Source: Deltaproteobacteria bacterium (GTDB lineage: Bacteria; Desulfobacterota; GWC2-55-46). From it: a DNA stretch of 7,085 nucleotides. The stretch covers positions 1-7,085 of the forward strand of contig JACPGA010000204.1 of assembly GCA_016182705.1 (NCBI GenBank), in the 5' to 3' direction. Below, piece after piece: positions 5,951-7,085 of this stretch (position 1 is the stretch's first letter; the number at the start of each line of letters is the position of its first letter). Under the pieces are notes generated by a model. The model did no database searches. It saw nothing but the letters and a program-made list of their open reading frames with translations, and had not been told where the DNA came from. A program made the position numbers and the translations under genes.

Positions 5951-6538
5951 ATGTCTTTCATTAACTATTCCTCCAGGGAAATAAACTGCAAGATCGTCTA
6001 CTACGGTCCGGGCCTGTGCGGCAAGACCACGAACCTGCAGCACATCTACAGGAAAACCAGGCCCGAGGCAAAGGGTAAGATGATAACCCTTGCCACCGAG
6101 ACCGAGAGGACGCTTTTTTTCGATTTCCTTCCGCTCTCGCTCGGCGATATAAAAGGCTTCAAGACAAGATTCCACCTCTATACCGTCCCCGGTCAGATAT
6201 TCTACGACGCTTCGAGAAAGCTCATTTTGAAGGGCGTTGACGGGATAGTCTATGTCGCCGACTCTCAGGTCGAGAGGATGGACGCGAACATGGAAAGCTT
6301 CGACAACATGCGCATCAACCTCGACGAGCAGGGCTATAACCTCGCTGAGGTGCCGTATGTGGTTCAGTACAACAAGAGGGACCTGCCGAATGTAGTGCCG
6401 GTCTCCGAGCTGAAAAAAGTCTTGAATGTTGACGGCGTGCCCGACTTCGAGGCCGTGGCGGCCGAGGGCGCGGGAGTTTTCGAGACCCTGAAGGCTGTCG
6501 TGAAGCTGGTGTTGATCGAGCTGAAAAAGAGCGCTTAA
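5951..6538 (+). CDS. mglA: MglA-like Ras-family GTPase (cell polarity/motility)
   Basis: MglA is a small cytoplasmic GTPase that, in its GTP form, marks the leading pole and drives gliding and type IV pilus motility in Myxococcus. The 195 aa match the M. xanthus length exactly as I recall. Visible parts: P-loop GPGLCGKT (19-26), switch-I region ending TETERT with Arg53, [12 protein letters not shown] (54-65), the MglA-specific TVPGQ (78-82) with Gln82 and Thr78 in place of Ras DxxG, and base-recognition NKRD (141-144). Arg53 and Gln82 are the intrinsic catalytic pair described for MglA proteins, so the enzyme should be active. ATG 5951 is the conserved start and no in-frame start exists back to the stop at 5918. 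The nearest GGAG (5933-5936) is 14 bp away, so initiation signals are weak. Confidence 0.95.
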   Translation: MSFINYSSREINCKIVYYGPGLCGKTTNLQHIYRKTRPEAKGKMITLATETERTLFFDFLPLSLGDIKGFKTRFHLYTVPGQIFYDASRKLILKGVDGIVYVADSQVERMDANMESFDNMRINLDEQGYNLAEVPYVVQYNKRDLPNVVPVSELKKVLNVDGVPDFEAVAAEGAGVFETLKAVVKLVLIELKKSA

Positions 6539-6585
6539 GCTCCTTTCGCATTCCTGATAACTCTGATAGGTTTTTATTTTTTTGT

Positions 6586-6620
6586 TGTCATTGCGAGGAG
6601 CGAAACGACGAAGCAATCTC
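6586..6620 (+). repeat. dispersed-type intergenic repeat (TGTCATTGCGAGG family)
   Basis: The 35-base unit begins TGTCATTGCGAGGAGCGAA and ends GAAGCAATCTC. ATTGC (6590-6594) and GCAAT (6613-6617) are inverted arms. I recognise this from memory as a short element scattered between genes in many bacterial genomes. Only one copy lies in the window, so its repeat status is not shown here. A T-rich run (6571-6583) precedes it. Confidence 0.55.
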
Positions 6621-6653
6621 AAGGCGCTATTTTTCGTTAAAAGACAGCAAGAG

Positions 6654-6684
6654 TAGGGTGCGCTGTGCGCACCATTAATTTTTT
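6654..6684 (+). terminator. palindromic repeat acting as likely terminator after mglA
   Basis: GGTGCGC (6657-6663) and GCGCACC (6667-6673) make a perfect 7-bp stem with a TGT loop. Six T residues (6679-6684) follow after a 5-base gap. The TAGGGTGCGC...GCGCACC pattern also resembles a dispersed palindromic element seen in several genomes. It is the best terminator candidate for the mgl transcript, about 120 bp past the mglA stop. Confidence 0.5.
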
Positions 6685-6702
6685 AAGAAAAGCTCAAAAG
6701 TA

Positions 6703-6746
6703 TGTCATTCTGAGCATAAGCGAAGGATCTCGCATCTCAAGATCCT
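6703..6746 (+). repeat. dispersed-type intergenic repeat (TGTCATTCTGAGC family)
   Basis: It begins TGTCATTCTGAGCATAAGCG and holds a hairpin: AGGATCT (6724-6730) pairs with AGATCCT (6740-6746) across a 9-base loop. The opening sequence resembles a widespread intergenic repeat remembered from other genomes. No second copy is in the window. Confidence 0.5.
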
Positions 6747-6783
6747 CCCCTCCCTCGATTGGGAGGGGAATGAGGGGAGGGTG
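6744..6783 (+). repeat. CCCCTCCC/GGGAGGGG palindromic repeat
   Basis: CCCCTCCC (6747-6754) pairs with GGGAGGGG (6761-6768) around TCGATT. The left arm can alternatively pair as CCTCCCCTC (6744-6752) with GAGGGGAGG (6772-6780). The element abuts the preceding repeat. Similar C/G-rich palindromes occur as dispersed intergenic elements. It is followed by a run of eight C at 6798-6805. Confidence 0.5.
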
Positions 6784-6817
6784 AGAGTTCCATTCATCCC
6801 CCCCCAAGTACTATTAC

Positions 6818-6823
6818 AGGGAG
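6818..6823 (+). promoter_or_regulatory. ribosome-binding site for the GTG-started yqeY gene
   Basis: AGGGAG ends 6 bp before GTG at 6830. This spacing, plus the family-like MSLRQDI start, decides for GTG over the internal ATG at 6872. Confidence 0.7.
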
Positions 6824-6829
6824 CCTCAA

Positions 6830-7085
6830 GTGAGCCTTAGACAGGACATCCACAAGGACATTGCCGTTGCCATGAAGGCCGGCGACAAGGAGCGGCTTTC
6901 GACCGTCCGCATGCTCATGAGCGCCATCAAGTACAAGGAAGTCGACGCCCACCGGGAGTTGACCGACGAGGAGACCATCGCCGTCGTCTCGTCCCTCGTG
7001 AAGCAGAGGCAGGACTCGATCGAGCAGTTCACCAAGGGCAACAGGCTCGACCTCGTAGAGAAGGAAACGAAAGAATTAGAGGTAC
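6830..7085 (+). CDS. yqeY: YqeY-family (GatB/YqeY domain) protein, 5' part, runs off window end
   Basis: The frame starts at GTG 6830 and is open to the last base, giving 85 codons of a protein usually near 150 aa. The translation MSLRQDIHKDIAVAMKAGDK, then RLSTVRMLMSAIKYKEVD, ELTDEETIAVVSSLVKQR, DSIEQFTKGNRLDLVEKE and KELEV follows the YqeY family closely (E. coli has MSLIDQLKEEQKLAMKAKDK and later VLEKMIKQRRDSVSQF). The domain is shared with the tail of GatB, the Glu-tRNA amidotransferase subunit, where it contacts tRNA. The function of stand-alone YqeY is not established. It is separated from mglA by a 291-bp repeat-filled spacer and is probably its own transcription unit, although I see no clear promoter. 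Confidence 0.9.
   Translation, partial: MSLRQDIHKDIAVAMKAGDKERLSTVRMLMSAIKYKEVDAHRELTDEETIAVVSSLVKQRQDSIEQFTKGNRLDLVEKETKELEV

Noticed and set aside
5870..6622. Long antisense open frame (250 codons) over mglA
   Set aside because: It lies opposite a near-complete MglA match, and its beginning falls within the repeat-like element at 6586-6620.
6798..6805. C8 homopolymer as a phase-variable switch of yqeY
   Set aside because: It is outside the coding region and 25 bp before the start, with no -10/-35 pair around it; simple repeat-associated sequence is more likely.
6539..6829. Small gene, tRNA or CRISPR in the mglA-yqeY spacer
   Set aside because: No ribosome-site-led open frame, no cloverleaf and no regularly spaced identical repeats; the palindromes differ from each other.
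1..7085. A previously undescribed multi-gene system
   Set aside because: Every sizeable + strand frame belongs to a known family, and I see no uncharacterised gene left over to build such a system.

Overview
The window looks like a stretch of bacterial chromosome from an anaerobe, most likely a delta-proteobacterial-type lineage (Desulfobacterota/Myxococcota relatives) or a neighbouring phylum such as Nitrospirota. The clues are a four-subunit pyruvate:ferredoxin oxidoreductase next to a Myxococcus-like MglB/MglA pair, moderately high GC, and frequent AGG (Arg) and ATA (Ile) codons. This placement is inference from gene content only. Every gene is on the + strand.

Positions 1-2108 hold a replication/repair cluster: the 3' part of dnaX (clamp-loader tau/gamma), ybaB/ebfC overlapping it by 8 bp, and recR. 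This dnaX-ybaB-recR order is widespread in bacteria. The recR copy looks damaged. Its reading frame follows the family up to residue 153 and then runs into unrelated residues, while the expected RecR tail lies a few bases on in another frame.

Positions 2192-5314 encode the gamma, delta, alpha and beta subunits of pyruvate:ferredoxin oxidoreductase in the order porC-porD-porA-porB. Together they interconvert pyruvate and acetyl-CoA + CO2 using ferredoxin. The spacers contain several hairpins, including a UUCG-loop/U6 terminator-like element just before the porB ribosome site and a hairpin that holds the porB stop codon in its loop. These could set subunit or downstream gene levels.

Positions 5361-6538 encode MglB (Roadblock/LC7 regulator) and MglA (Ras-like GTPase), the polarity switch known from Myxococcus. 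Catalytic residues are intact.

Positions 6539-6829 have no gene. This spacer is a mosaic of four short palindromic elements that resemble dispersed intergenic repeats, one of which may terminate the mglA transcript. The 5' part of a YqeY-family gene (GTG start at 6830) runs off the window end.

I see no tRNA or rRNA gene, CRISPR array, transposase or phage gene, and no convincing new multi-gene system. The points most worth checking are the broken recR, the structured spacers of the por operon and the repeat cluster before yqeY.
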